Shown: positions 33,698 to 42,560 of the stretch, in pieces
How positions within the stretch are numbered: the stretch's first letter is position 1
Layout: each line of letters starts with the position of its first letter
From: Chara braunii
Lineage: Eukaryota; Streptophyta; Charophyceae; Charales; Characeae
Reading direction: 5' to 3'
DNA: 47,105 nt
NCBI GenBank assembly: GCA_003427395.1
Contig: BFEA01000010.1
Span: forward strand, 934,533-981,637
Position numbers and translations under genes: made by a program
The notes under the pieces: model-generated
Told to the model about the DNA's origin: nothing
Seen by the model: the letters and a program-made list of their open reading frames with translations, nothing else
The model's database searches: none

Positions 33698-33704
<7 letters not shown>

Positions 33705-33875
33705 GTTTCAGCGCTATGGTTACTTTCGTCGGGGGCCGGTGCCGCTTTCAGGACCGATCATCAGGCCACTGGCCTGCTACGGCAGGTACACCCATGAACT
33801 GTTAGAAAACATGTTCGAGTGATGGTGATGCCTTGGATTGAAGCCCATGAACTGGTAGGGCCGCCCCGTAGCTTG

Positions 33876-33948
33876 GTCCTTCGGGACATCCGTTAAAATT
33901 GGAACGATACAGAGGAGATTGGCATGGCCCCTGTGCCAGGATGGAACG
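33876..33948 (+). pseudogene. U6: U6 snRNA-derived relic
   Basis: GTCCTTCGGGACATCC, TTAAAATTGGAACGATACAG and GGCATGGCCCCTG follow one another with the order and spacing of the 5' two-thirds of U6 snRNA. Similarity ends at GGATGGAACG, before the 3' stem-loop is complete. Two catalytic-core elements are changed: the ACAGAGA box reads ACAGAGG, and the AGC triad reads GGC (in ATTGGCATGG). U6 normally pairs with the 5' splice site and U2 in the spliceosome. With these changes and no visible upstream promoter element this is most likely a truncated retrocopy, perhaps fused to other RNA by template switching. Confidence 0.85.
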
Positions 33949-35861
33949 TAAAGGGGAGAGAGCACAGCTAGAACGTTTTTTGTCGCCTTTCTGTGCTCGC
34001 CAAGGATTGAAGCCCGACGCTGCGGATTTGGCTGCGATCGAAACCGTTATAGCGGAGCGCGAAGGTAAGAGGGCGACGGGAAAGCAGGCGCTAACAGTAG
34101 ACAGTGGCAACAAGGTCGAGTCAGCAAGCGCAGCGGAGAAAAGTGCAGACTAAGATGAGAGAATCGTGGGGGGGCATGTAAGGCAAAGAAAGGCAGCGGA
34201 GTGACGCCGCTAAGGCAAGGAACGCAGCGCAGGCAGAGGGGAATGAACCCGGGTGGGCAGATGCACCGGGTGCATGCAAAGAGCCACGGGCTATGGCAAA
34301 AGGAGAAGGGAGGGGAAAAGCTCTTTCTCGCTCGTTAGTGGGCAGATTCAGCCGAGAGAAGGTTCGTTCTGAGGGTTTTGACCATGGGCGTCTCTGAATC
34401 TGTCACTAGTTTTGGCTATAAGTCAGTGGAATTACTGTTAGTAGGAAGAAAAGTTGTGTGAAGGTGGCAAAGGCGGGGGAGAAGAAGAAGAAGGCGGGGG
34501 CTTGATAGGATCTCGGTCTTCCCTGACCGATTCGAGCGATCCGAAAGCATAGGCGGGGGTTTTGAGTCACGGCGGTCCCGATTTGGTGGTCAGATTGACA
34601 GGGGAGCGAGTAGGAGGGGAGTTATTTGAAGAAGGGGCTGCGCCCAAGGAGAGTTCAAAAGTGGCCACGTAAGAAGCCATGTTCTGGCGAAAGGTTCATT
34701 CGATTTCGGTCATCGTTTCTGCGGGGACTTGCAGCGGCGGACAGTGGTGTAAGAGACTTACCTGTTAACCGGTACGTCGCTCGCCCTAGGAGGTTTCGCC
34801 GAGGTTTGATGTTCCCATAGGAGAAATCGTTGGTGGGCGGCTGGGGAGATAGCTGACTATCCGAGGGAGAGGCTATTTGCAGCTGATTGAACAAAGGTAT
34901 GGCTATCTACAACCGACAGAATGAGAAGGTGGAAAGCAGCAGCGAGTAGGAAAGGGGAGTCAGGCGGCCTGGCCAAGGAGTTGTTGTCGGTGAGCAGCGG
35001 TGTTGGTTACTTACCTGCGGCCTGAGTGTAGAGCATCGGGACTTACCTGCTGGTCGGCCTACTCATCTTCCAGCCAACGGGGGTGGTAGCGGGGCCGACC
35101 ACGACGGCGGCCAACTTGTTGATACGGTCGGTCCGAATCGGACAGAGGTACACGGCCTACAGCTGCGCAAAGTCGTAGTAGCAAGCGCCATAGTGACTAC
35201 CGCACTGCAAGTTTGAGATGAAGTCCGTGCCCTTCGGATCACAGGCGCCGTGGTGGGGAGTCTGAGTAAGGAGCTATAGCGGACGATCGTTTAGCTGTAA
35301 TCGTTGGGAAGGCAAGTTTGGGCACGGAACATTTGGCTGCCTCCGCTCGCCGAGCTTCGTAGCGGGTGAGTCTGCTCGTTGGGCATGCTGGCTACGATCC
35401 GAGCGAGAAGATCTTGGCAGCGGCCGCTGGTCAGACCAGGAGACACCGCGATTTGGTGATATCACCACGACTCGGAGACCTGTCAGGGGAAGGTCGTCCG
35501 CCAATTTGATTATAGATGACCAAGCGACTGCGCGTCCTGGCTGCCTTTGCGGGGCCCTCAGAAGAATCAAGGAATCAAGGCCCTCTCGACTGAGGTTGAG
35601 AGCACCCTCCTTGCGTCTGAGAGACTTGATGACATCTTTTTTTGCCTTTCTTTATCCAAGTCTAGTCTGGTTCTGAGAGGAAGGCGGCAGGCAGGATTGC
35701 AACCCGTAGGACCGCAGCAAGGCCTACATGGGAGGTTACCCCACCAATTGCGGGAGCTCTGCCGGAGCTCAGGAGGAGTTCTGGAGGCAGGGAGCTGAGA
35801 GGTAACCACCCATCTCCCGTTATAAATCCAGTTATAACCCCTATCTGTACATCTAGCTATG
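33949..35861. other. Insertion E, internal region without a recognised gene
   Basis: G-rich, moderately repetitive sequence. An open frame (33899-34153) starts inside the U6-like part and gives a charged Ala/Glu-rich peptide that I do not recognise. ACTTACCTG (a 5' splice-site consensus on the minus strand) occurs three times, at about 34757, 35008 and 35041. Nothing else is supported. Confidence 0.4.
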
Positions 35862-35926
35862 TTTGACTGAGCATACAGCGTGTATTCTACTTTGACTGAG
35901 CATACTGCGTGTATTCTACTTTGACT
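35862..35926 (+). repeat. 29-bp tandem repeat
   Basis: TTTGACTGAGCATAC[A/T]GCGTGTATTCTAC occurs at 35862-35890 and 35891-35919, followed by a third partial TTTGACT. It lies just before the hairpin row. Confidence 0.85.
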
Positions 35927-36094
35927 TTGGGTTGACTTTCAAGACATAACATAGACTAAGTAAAAGACTACATGCATAATTTTCAGTTTCAGTTTTGTTG
36001 ATTGCGTGAAAGCAGATTGTGAGCGAAGGGGATTGCATCTGGGGGAAGGTTGGGAGTAAGGCAGCGTTGCATGAGTTTTGATTGGGTCAGTTAA

Positions 36095-36634
36095 GGCTGG
36101 GAAGTCCCCATAAGTTTGGGGAGACCCGGCCCTGTGTTTTACTTCTGAATTGCTTGGAGAATCAGACAAGTCCCATAAGTTTGGGTGGTCTGATTGCTCT
36201 GACTTGCGAGGGTTGTCTGTGGTTCACTTTTATAGGAGCCAAGCATGTCCCATAAGTTTGGGTGGCTTGGTTGCCTTGTTTACTTCGCGGGTTATTTATG
36301 TTTCCTTATGTTATGAACGAGGAGGTCTGAGCATGTCCCATAAGTTTGGGTGGCTCAGCCTCTTCCTGCTTTATTTCTGAGGGGATTTTGGCTGAGGGGA
36401 AGGCATGTCCCATAAGTTTGGGTGGCCTTGGCCCCATGCCACGCACAAATTAAACAAGAGAGAGATGAATCGGGCAGAGGACCGGACATGTCTCACAAGT
36501 TTGGGTGGTCTGGTCCAATGCCTCGCACATGTTGGAACCCAAAGGCTATAACTTGGCTATACCCTACTACTATCTTACTATGAACAAGCTAGTCAGGCAG
36601 GGTCCCATAAGTTTGGGTGGCCTGGCTATAGCTT
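36095..36634 (+). repeat. Row of seven hairpins with a constant loop core and covarying stems
   Basis: The core GTCCCATAAGTTTGGGTG, or a close variant, occurs seven times (about 36104, 36170, 36247, 36335, 36407, 36489 and 36602). Each core has its own self-complementary outer arms: GGCTGGG/CCCGGCC (36095-36131), AATCAGAC/GTCTGATT (36160-36195), AGCCAAGC/GCTTGGTT (36237-36272), CTGAGC/GCTCAG with a further GAGG/CCTC (36322-36362), AAGGC/GCCTT with GGGG/CCCC (36396-36435), GGACCGGAC/GTCTGGTCC (36479-36516) and AGTCAGGC/GCCTGGCT with AAGCT/AGCTT (36586-36634). Spacing is 65-107 bases. The inner CCCA/TGGG stem is kept in all; copy six has CTCA, which still pairs through G-U. I know no named element with this form. 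Confidence 0.85.
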
Positions 36635-36825
36635 ATCATGATTGAAGAGAGTACTAATTAAGAGTACACTGGTGTAAGAAGGGGCAGGCTGGACCTCGAA
36701 CTACGTTGATCAGTTCAATCATATGCAACCTTATAAGACTAAGTCCAGATAATTATATAAAGTTGGGATACTTAAACAGTTCAGGGCGACTAGTGTGGCC
36801 TAGTCATATGCCCAAAGAAGAGAGA

Positions 36826-36920
36826 AGTCCCACTGTGATCGTGAGAAGTGATCGCCTGCGATCACACATATATATATATGGCTGTGAGGAGTCCCACTGT
36901 GATCGTGAGAAGTGATCGCC
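36826..36920 (+). repeat. 31-bp exact direct repeat with hairpin potential
   Basis: The word starting AGTCCCACTGTGATCGTG and ending GTGATCGCC lies at 36826-36856 and 36890-36920. GTGATCG in the first copy can pair with CGATCAC at 36859-36865. An AT palindrome (about 36939-36962, TATATGTATATATATACATATA) follows. Confidence 0.8.
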
Positions 36921-37418
36921 ACACACTTATTCCCCTTTATATGTATATATATACATATATTTACGTGTACTTGTGCTGGATGTTCGCGTGGCCATAGAGG
37001 CCCACATACTAAGGATTTAATTAGGGGTTGAGATTGAGAAAAGAAGGAAGACCCCTCTATTTGTTTGTATGCTTCTTGAAGAATTCTTAATCGGGGGTTG
37101 GTCCTGGGCCTGGATTCGAGGTCCTTGTCCAAGACATCCCAGGCCCTACACTCTGCAGGGAAGGAATCTTCCCCCGCGCAGAGCCTATTTGCCCTGCCTG
37201 CCGAGACACACAGGCCAAAGGTTGGAGGTCTCGCTGCGGCCGCACGGCTATTCCTTCAGTCGTGCAATGTCGTGAGGGAGTAGACTCTCATGACACTTCC
37301 GAGTCTGATACTTGAGTGTCATAAGCGGTACTCGGATCCACGAGGGACCGCCTGATTATGGGCACTACATAGTACGCCGTCATTGCGACTGCGTGTGCAA
37401 ACTTGCATTGCGAGTCGA

Positions 37419-37427
37419 TATAAATAG
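37419..37427 (+). promoter_or_regulatory. TATA-like box in the right part of E
   Basis: TATAAATAG lies within GC-rich surroundings about 620 bases before the right end of E. It would fit an LTR or gene promoter, but no transcript start or coding region can be shown. Confidence 0.35.
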
Positions 37428-37429
37428 GC

Positions 37430-38042
37430 CCTGCGTCCGCGCGGTTTTATACTAAGTCTGGAGCGTGACGCCTATCCGATTTCCGCATTGGAAAGTTATG
37501 GGACGGCTACTAAGGGACTAGGAGTGGTGTCGCGTTGTTTATTCGGTGTCGTTCTGTATATGTATGCGCGTGTGTGTATAGTTCTTTACGGCGGCGTGCG
37601 CGTGGGGTGTGGGATGCGTCCTAGTCGACCGGCGACGAGTCACGCTTGGGACCTCAGCCTTCCAAGATGCCGGTTTGCGCGCGGGTTCGATCGAGGCGTA
37701 ATACCGCGCGTAGCCCCCTATGCTACAGCGAACGAGAAACGCCCTCGGCTGGTCCACCTCTGCAATTGCAACCGATTAACTTTCGTTCTGTGGACTGGTA
37801 GCTCGGCGGGGATACGCCCACCGAAGGGAGGTGACAGCTCCGATAAGGTGGAGGTAAGTCGTGCCTCGCGTAGGCCCCATCCTGTCGTAGAGGCTCGCGA
37901 GAGGTATGGCTGGCGCACTCGGCCGGAGCGGCTTGCGGAAGCTCCATATGCATTTGCGACGAGGATACAAACCAACTCCTTCGTGACACAGTCGGGAGGG
38001 TCCCTCGCTGCCTTGTGCGGTGTCGGACCGATGCGCCCGACA
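37430..38042. other. Right end of insertion E, no recognised gene
   Basis: GC-rich sequence. An open frame (37488-38105) runs across the E/B junction, uses a TTG start and matches no family I know. I regard it as chance. The segment ends GCGCCCGACA. Confidence 0.4.
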
Positions 38043-38565
38043 TCGCTGCCAAAGAATGCTCCCCGTGTTGGTAATGCTTATGAACGACAAATCACTGACG
38101 ATTAGACTGCTAAGTTTTATGCAACACTCACTCCTCACGGTTATACGAAAACTCTCTTTTTGATCTACGCATACGCTGCATTTTGTGCTGACTCTAAATG
38201 AGTTACTCGCTCGAAGGGACCTCGCTATTGAGAGGGGGTAGTGTAATGACCCGCCAAAACACATGAAGGAAGAGGGAGGAACAGACGGTACAAAGTTCAC
38301 TTCCTTTATCACCCATTGAACGAGTTCTACTGGATCGACCGAAAAGCGCTGCCAAAGAATGCTCCCCGTGTTGGTAATGCTTAGGAACGACAAATCACTG
38401 ACGAACAGACTGCGAAGTTTTCTGCAACACTAACTCCTCACGGTCATACAAAAACTCTCTTTTTGATCTACACATACAACGCATTTTGTGCCGACTCTAC
38501 ATGAGTTACTCGCTCGAAGGGACCTCGCTATTGAGAGGGGGTAGTGTAATGACCCGCCACAACAC
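38043..38565 (+). repeat. Tandemly duplicated 3' tail of element B
   Basis: Copy 1 (32919-33006 continued at 38043-38261) runs from CATGAAGGAAGAGG through the pol tail and the purine tract GAGAGGGGG to the first 21 bases of an LTR (TGTAATGACCCGCCAAAACA). Copy 2 (38262-38565) starts directly with CATGAAGGAAGAGG and repeats it all into the full LTR. The design matches the tail duplication of element 1. Confidence 0.88.
38533..38544 (+). other. Polypurine tract of element B
   Basis: GAGAGGGGGTAG directly precedes the TGTAATG of the 3' LTR. An identical tract lies at about 38230-38241 in front of the 21-base LTR stub. Confidence 0.8.
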
Positions 38566-39263
38566 AGACTGAGAACGTTGCTGATTTCTGGGAATTGCCG
38601 CTAGAATGTATGTCTTGTTGAGATTCCCGCATTCTACTATGATTTCTAAGCCTGTGTGTGTGTGTGCATGCCTACTAGTCTGCGTGCCTTTTGGCCTGCG
38701 TGCCTGTCTGAATGCTTGTTGGCTTGAGTGTGTGTGTGACCTAGAAGGTACTTGTTGGTTGAAAGGCCCCACAGGGCCGGTACTACCTGTGACCATGACT
38801 TTTAGAGTTGCAGCGGGGAAAACACTCGAGTAGCAGGTAAGCCGGTACCACTGAAGTAGTGGTAGAAGTGTCGGGTACTGGAGGCCGAGCAGAGACAAAA
38901 GTTGGCATATTTAGAGGCCCAGTAGCGACAGGTTAGAGGGAGGTCGGTACCAGTCCAAGTAGCCAAAGTCTAGGGCCTGTCCGAACGATATCAGAGCATG
39001 CAATGATGTTTACCTCCGAGAGGGAGGAGGTACCGCTTGCTGGGAGACCGCTCGGCCTAGGAAGTCACTGCCCAAGAGGCCAGTAGGCCACTCTATCTTA
39101 AGGAGGAGTAAGCAGTTCCTCCTCATTTGTGGTGTGCAAGGATTGGCAACATAATGTTGGAGCCAAGCGTTGGACGTGGGAGTGCTGCTGGGAGGAGGAT
39201 CGTAATTGGGTGGTTTCTCTTTCATTGTGAATTTTCACTTTGGGAATGACCAGGATCGTGACA
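38545..39263 (+). repeat. 3' LTR of element B (internally deleted)
   Basis: 719 bases from TGTAATGACC to ...ATCGTGACA. It is similar to 12269-13540 but lacks about 580 bases between GCTGCTGGGAGGAGGA and the end region TTCTCTTTCATTGTGAA. The target copy TATC follows. Confidence 0.88.
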
Positions 39264-39640
39264 TATCTATCTTTGTGAAGTATTAATATCCCTGCACTCT
39301 ATCCAAGAGGTCATCGATGCATGGTAGGGGCTCTGCGTTCTTAACAGTGATGGCATTGAGGCCCCTATAGTCAATGCATATCCTTAGTGTCCCCCCTTTC
39401 GTTGGGACAAATAGAACTGGCGCTCCGTTGGGGGACGTACTTAGTCAATCCAGCCCTTCTTTGTGAGCTCCTTGAGCTGACAGCGGAACTCGTCTAGCTC
39501 CGCAGCAGTCATCCTATAGATCCGCCCTCTAGGTACCTTGCTACCGGGGACGAGTTCAATCGCGTAAACAATCTCGCTTTCTACCACACCCCTAGGCTCC
39601 TCAAAAAGGTTTGCATATCGTGCACTGACTGCTTCTATCT
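39264..39640 (-). pseudogene. pol: RT (first half) of element A
   Basis: Read on the minus strand: the EEPRGVVE...IELVPGS pre-RT segment (about 39620-39540), [38 protein letters not shown] (about 39400-39340, given in part), [15 protein letters not shown], a stop, then YFTKID ending at the B insertion. The remaining RT is at 11560-12268. A stop at about 39446 and another at 39287 show decay. It is separated from the protease by a short linker region (39635-39844, minus) that ends in a frame change. Confidence 0.85.
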
Positions 39641-39844
39641 CTGGGGGTGATTTGCAGCCTCCCCTTTTTCATAAACAAAGACTAGGTACATACCTTCCTC
39701 GCGATTCTGCTTGTAATAGTTATAGAAAGACGACGCGCACACACAACCATAGTTCTCCACTAGTCTATTAGCCTCAAACTTTTGCAGCCTAACGATCCTT
39801 CCATCTGGCAACTTATGGATCATCACCTTCCTCTCCCAATCCAA

Positions 39845-40156
39845 CTAAGGTTTAGCAACCTCGAGGTGGTACATGCCTAGCAACATGTCGAATGGCAGCT
39901 CATTGCTCATTAGGAACAAGATCTTGTGTCTCAATTCCCCTCCTCCATAGGAGAAGGTGCAGGTTACGTCCTTAACATAGTCTCTGTCTATCATAGAGTG
40001 TTTGTTGGCTAAGGTAGATGCTACAAATCTGCTAAGCCCGCGCACTTGGTCCCCTAAGTGCAGCCTATCCACACAAGCACGGCTGATGAAACTCCACGTA
40101 GAACCTATGTTTGTGAAGGCACCAACCTTTTGGCCACCTACATCGACGTCTACCAT
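39845..40156 (-). pseudogene. Aspartic protease of element A
   Basis: The open minus-strand segment reads VDVGGQKVGAFTNIGSTWSFISRACV, with the retropepsin signature F-x-D-x-G-S-T changed to T-N-I-G-S-T. The catalytic Asp is therefore replaced by Asn. It ends ELPFDMLLGMYHLEVAKP, the same end as element 1. Its length of about 100 residues fits the family. It would process Gag-Pol; here the active site is altered. Confidence 0.8.
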
Positions 40157-40341
40157 GAAATATTCACCCTTTCAACCTTTGTTAAACTCCGTCCAGGAGT
40201 CTCTACAGTCTTTCTCTAACCATTCAATATCAAGGACTCGAACACATCAATCGAACAGAGCATCGACTGGTTCGGATCTATCTGCGGGGCGATTAAGGGG
40301 TCAATAGCCTTGGCCATCGTCTGAAATGGAGAAGGTAAGGT

Positions 40342-40591
40342 AACCACTTCAGCACGAGTAAGAGCGACTAACACTCCTAATGGCCTGAGGTGTTACCCTG
40401 GGAAGTGCTCGCAAAAGCACCATTAAAGTTGTAACCACTTTAGCACGAGCAGGAGCGGCTAACACTCCTACTGGCCCGAGGTGTTTTCCTGGGAAGTGAT
40501 AACCACTTCAGCACGAGTAGGAGCGGCTAACACTCCTACTGGCCCGAGGTGTTTCCCTGGGAAGTGCTCGCAAAAGCACCATTAGAGTTGG
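40342..40591 (-). repeat. Three-copy tandem repeat between gag and protease of A
   Basis: Units at 40342-40432 (91), 40433-40500 (68) and 40501-40591 (91). Each starts AACCACTT[CT]AGCACGAG. The middle unit lacks the last 23 bases (CTCGCAAAAGCACC...). The non-multiple-of-three lengths would break a reading frame. Confidence 0.9.
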
Positions 40592-40609
40592 AAGATCCAA
40601 CCGTCACTA

Positions 40610-42560
40610 TTGAGGACGCGACCTTCGTAGCGACCCGCTTACTCTTGCACTTGCTCATTATGTGTCCATACTGACCACAATTGAGACAAGCGCCTCACGC
40701 AACACGGTCTCGCCGCACCTCGTACTCTAGACCAAACTTCACCCATATGGGTGGTCCTTGGTCACTTTGCCTTTGGGCCGGCTTACCTTCTATTTCCAGG
40801 GCCCCTTAGCCTTTTCTCTAATGTGTGCGGCTCCTCCACCATCAGAAGTTTCCCCAATCCCATCTCTCTATTCCTTCCCCAAGATCAAAGAAGTTATCAA
40901 TCTGAATCATTTGACCATCGTGGTCAATGAATATAAGATTGCCTTTCTTCCTCCAATCCTAAGGAAGAAGAAATCCTAAGGACGCTTTTTCTTCCTCCCA
41001 TCAACCGGTTTCTGTTGGGCACTCCCAAGCCTCGCCTCAATGTCTAAGGCCTTCTTGCTGAAAGAAGCGAAGTCATGCATGTCGATGGAGGCCTCATCGA
41101 CCAACTTATTTTTGACATTTGTAGGCATACATCTCAAACAAGTCGTCAAGAGTACTTGCGCCTCGTACCGCACACCCGGGACAGCGTCTGTTACCTTGCA
41201 AACTGTCTGGTATCTCTTCAATCCCAGACTTGCAAGCGAGTCAGTGGCCTTCTGCGGTCCCTTGATCATGCCATCTGTGATAGACTAGTCATACGAACTC
41301 CTCCAATCATCTCTCATGTGCCCAACCATTGAAGTTTTGACCGTAGCCCTCATGTTGTACTAACCCATTCAACCATCTAGCTGCAGATCCTTCTAGAAAG
41401 GACACAGCAACAATGACTTCCTCCTCTGTCCTAGTGAGCTTATGCCTCACATACGTAGGCACAGTCCTCACCCAAGTATCCAAGTCCTCGTCCTTCCTCT
41501 TGTTGCCAAAGAAGGGTTTAGGACTCAACAAGGGTATCTTGGGTGTCCACTGCGCATTGGTTGAGGAGCCGATGAAACAGGCCGTTGTGGTGGCACTTGT
41601 CGCTGCAACGGCACTTGCTGCTGCGGCGGCGGACCTTGTTGCAAAGACTGCTGCACGTGTGGCTGCCCTGTAGCAGCAGCCACTGATTGGGGAAATGAAG
41701 AAGGTTGTAAATGAATCTGCCCACCACTACCTGTTACTAATCCACCTGATGGGGGCATGCCAAACTGAGGGGCACAGGGGTGCCCTGTCGGCGGCAGCGT
41801 CATCATTGGACCTGCAACCGTAGGGGGAGCTACAGCAATCTGGGGTGGCCTCACCGGAGGTCGAGGCACCCACAATGCGGTCAGAATCTGGTTCTTACCA
41901 GCTATCAGTGCAGCCAACATTTCAGCTGAACGGCCTGCACTTCAGCTACGCTTAACAAGGAGTTCCGAAGGGACAGACCCACAGGATCGAGAGTCGGCTC
42001 ATCTATAGCTTCTAACTTGCCTAGCTCCTCAAACCTTGCCTCTAGCGTGGCTTATATAATTCTGGCTTTCCCTGTCCTTTCTCATAACTTGCCTAGCTCC
42101 TCAAACCTTGCCTCTAGCCTGGCTTTTATAATTCTAGCTTTCCCCGTCCTTTCCTCTACTTCCCGTGACTGGCGCTGTAATTGTGCATGGAGAGCATTCG
42201 TTTGCTGGATCTCATAATCCTCTTCTGACATGGGTCGCTGCTCACTGACCTGCAAGCCAGCAAACTGACTAACAGAAGGCTGTCTCATACCCGGGCTGAC
42301 ACATGACGAAGAGGCATAAGATGAGGCATGTGACATGGTAGAGGTGGTAGCCATGGCTGCCTCGGCGTCAGCTCCAGCGTCTATTGCTAATGCTGCTGCT
42401 AGTGCTGCTTCCCTAGCCCTCTACAATGCCGTCCTCTCTCTGGCTACTCTCCGCAGTCTCCTTTCCTCTCCTTGTTCTAACAATAGGAAAGTACTCGGCG
42501 AACTGAGTGCAAGTCTTTGGGTAAGCCTCCGATCGTCTTGCTCTAGTCCCTCAACCTCAC
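40610..42560 (-). pseudogene. gag: gag of element A
   Basis: Minus-strand pieces from the right: an Ala-rich head and MATTSTMSHASSYASS (42354), a coiled coil EEDYEIQQTNALHAQLQRQSREVEER (42250-42130, in part), a Pro/Gln-rich linker (41920-41525), the gag core KRKDEDLDTWVRTVP...EEEVIVAVSFLEGSAARWLNGL (41531-41307), the second core half (41269-40976) and an intact zinc knuckle CLNCGQYGHIMSKC (40688-40647). A 72-base tandem duplication (42013-42084, 42085-42156) lies in the coiled-coil part. It corresponds module by module to gag of element 1 and is better preserved. Confidence 0.85.

Larger units (their letters stand above)
33007..38042. mobile_element. Unclassified 5.0-kb insertion E within element B
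   Basis: The boundary is defined by comparison with the second copy of the same B sequence at 38262-38565. B sequence stops after AAAAAGCG(T) at 33006 and resumes at about 38043-38047 with CGCTGCCAAAGAATG. The inserted block begins TGTCGGCGCG and ends GCGCCCGACA, a near-perfect terminal inverted match of about 9 of 10. I find no clean target duplication, no RT, no transposase and no LTR pair. Contents: G-rich sequence, a poly-T run, a U6-like relic, the seven-hairpin row, direct repeats and a TATA-like site. It may be a non-autonomous LTR element, a DNA element or a composite. Confidence 0.6.
12269..39263 (+). mobile_element. Ty3/gypsy element B, about 27 kb including nested insertions
   Basis: Related LTRs lie at 12269-13540 and 38545-39263, both starting TGTAATGACCCGCC and ending ...ACA. 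There is a primer site after the first and a purine tract before the second. The flanks show TATC at 12265-12268 and again at 39264-39267 (ATATC if the shared A is counted), inside the RT of element A. The coding order in B is gag (18522-20060), protease (about 20335-20700), RT (20940-21760), RNase H (21880-22502) and integrase (resuming at 31912). It is interrupted by the LINE, by element C and by insertion E. B proper would be about 9 kb once those are set aside. Confidence 0.88.

Noticed and set aside
36095-36634. A CRISPR array.
   Set aside because: The repeats carry different self-complementary arms and irregular spacers of 40-80 bases, no cas genes are near, and the setting is a eukaryotic transposon nest.
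37620-37700. A possible tRNA, because of GGTTCGATC at about 37684.
   Set aside because: No matching A box, no acceptor or anticodon stem could be drawn.
37488-38105. A 205-residue open frame at the right end of insertion E.
   Set aside because: TTG start, no recognisable domain, and it crosses the E/B insertion boundary, so it cannot be an old gene.
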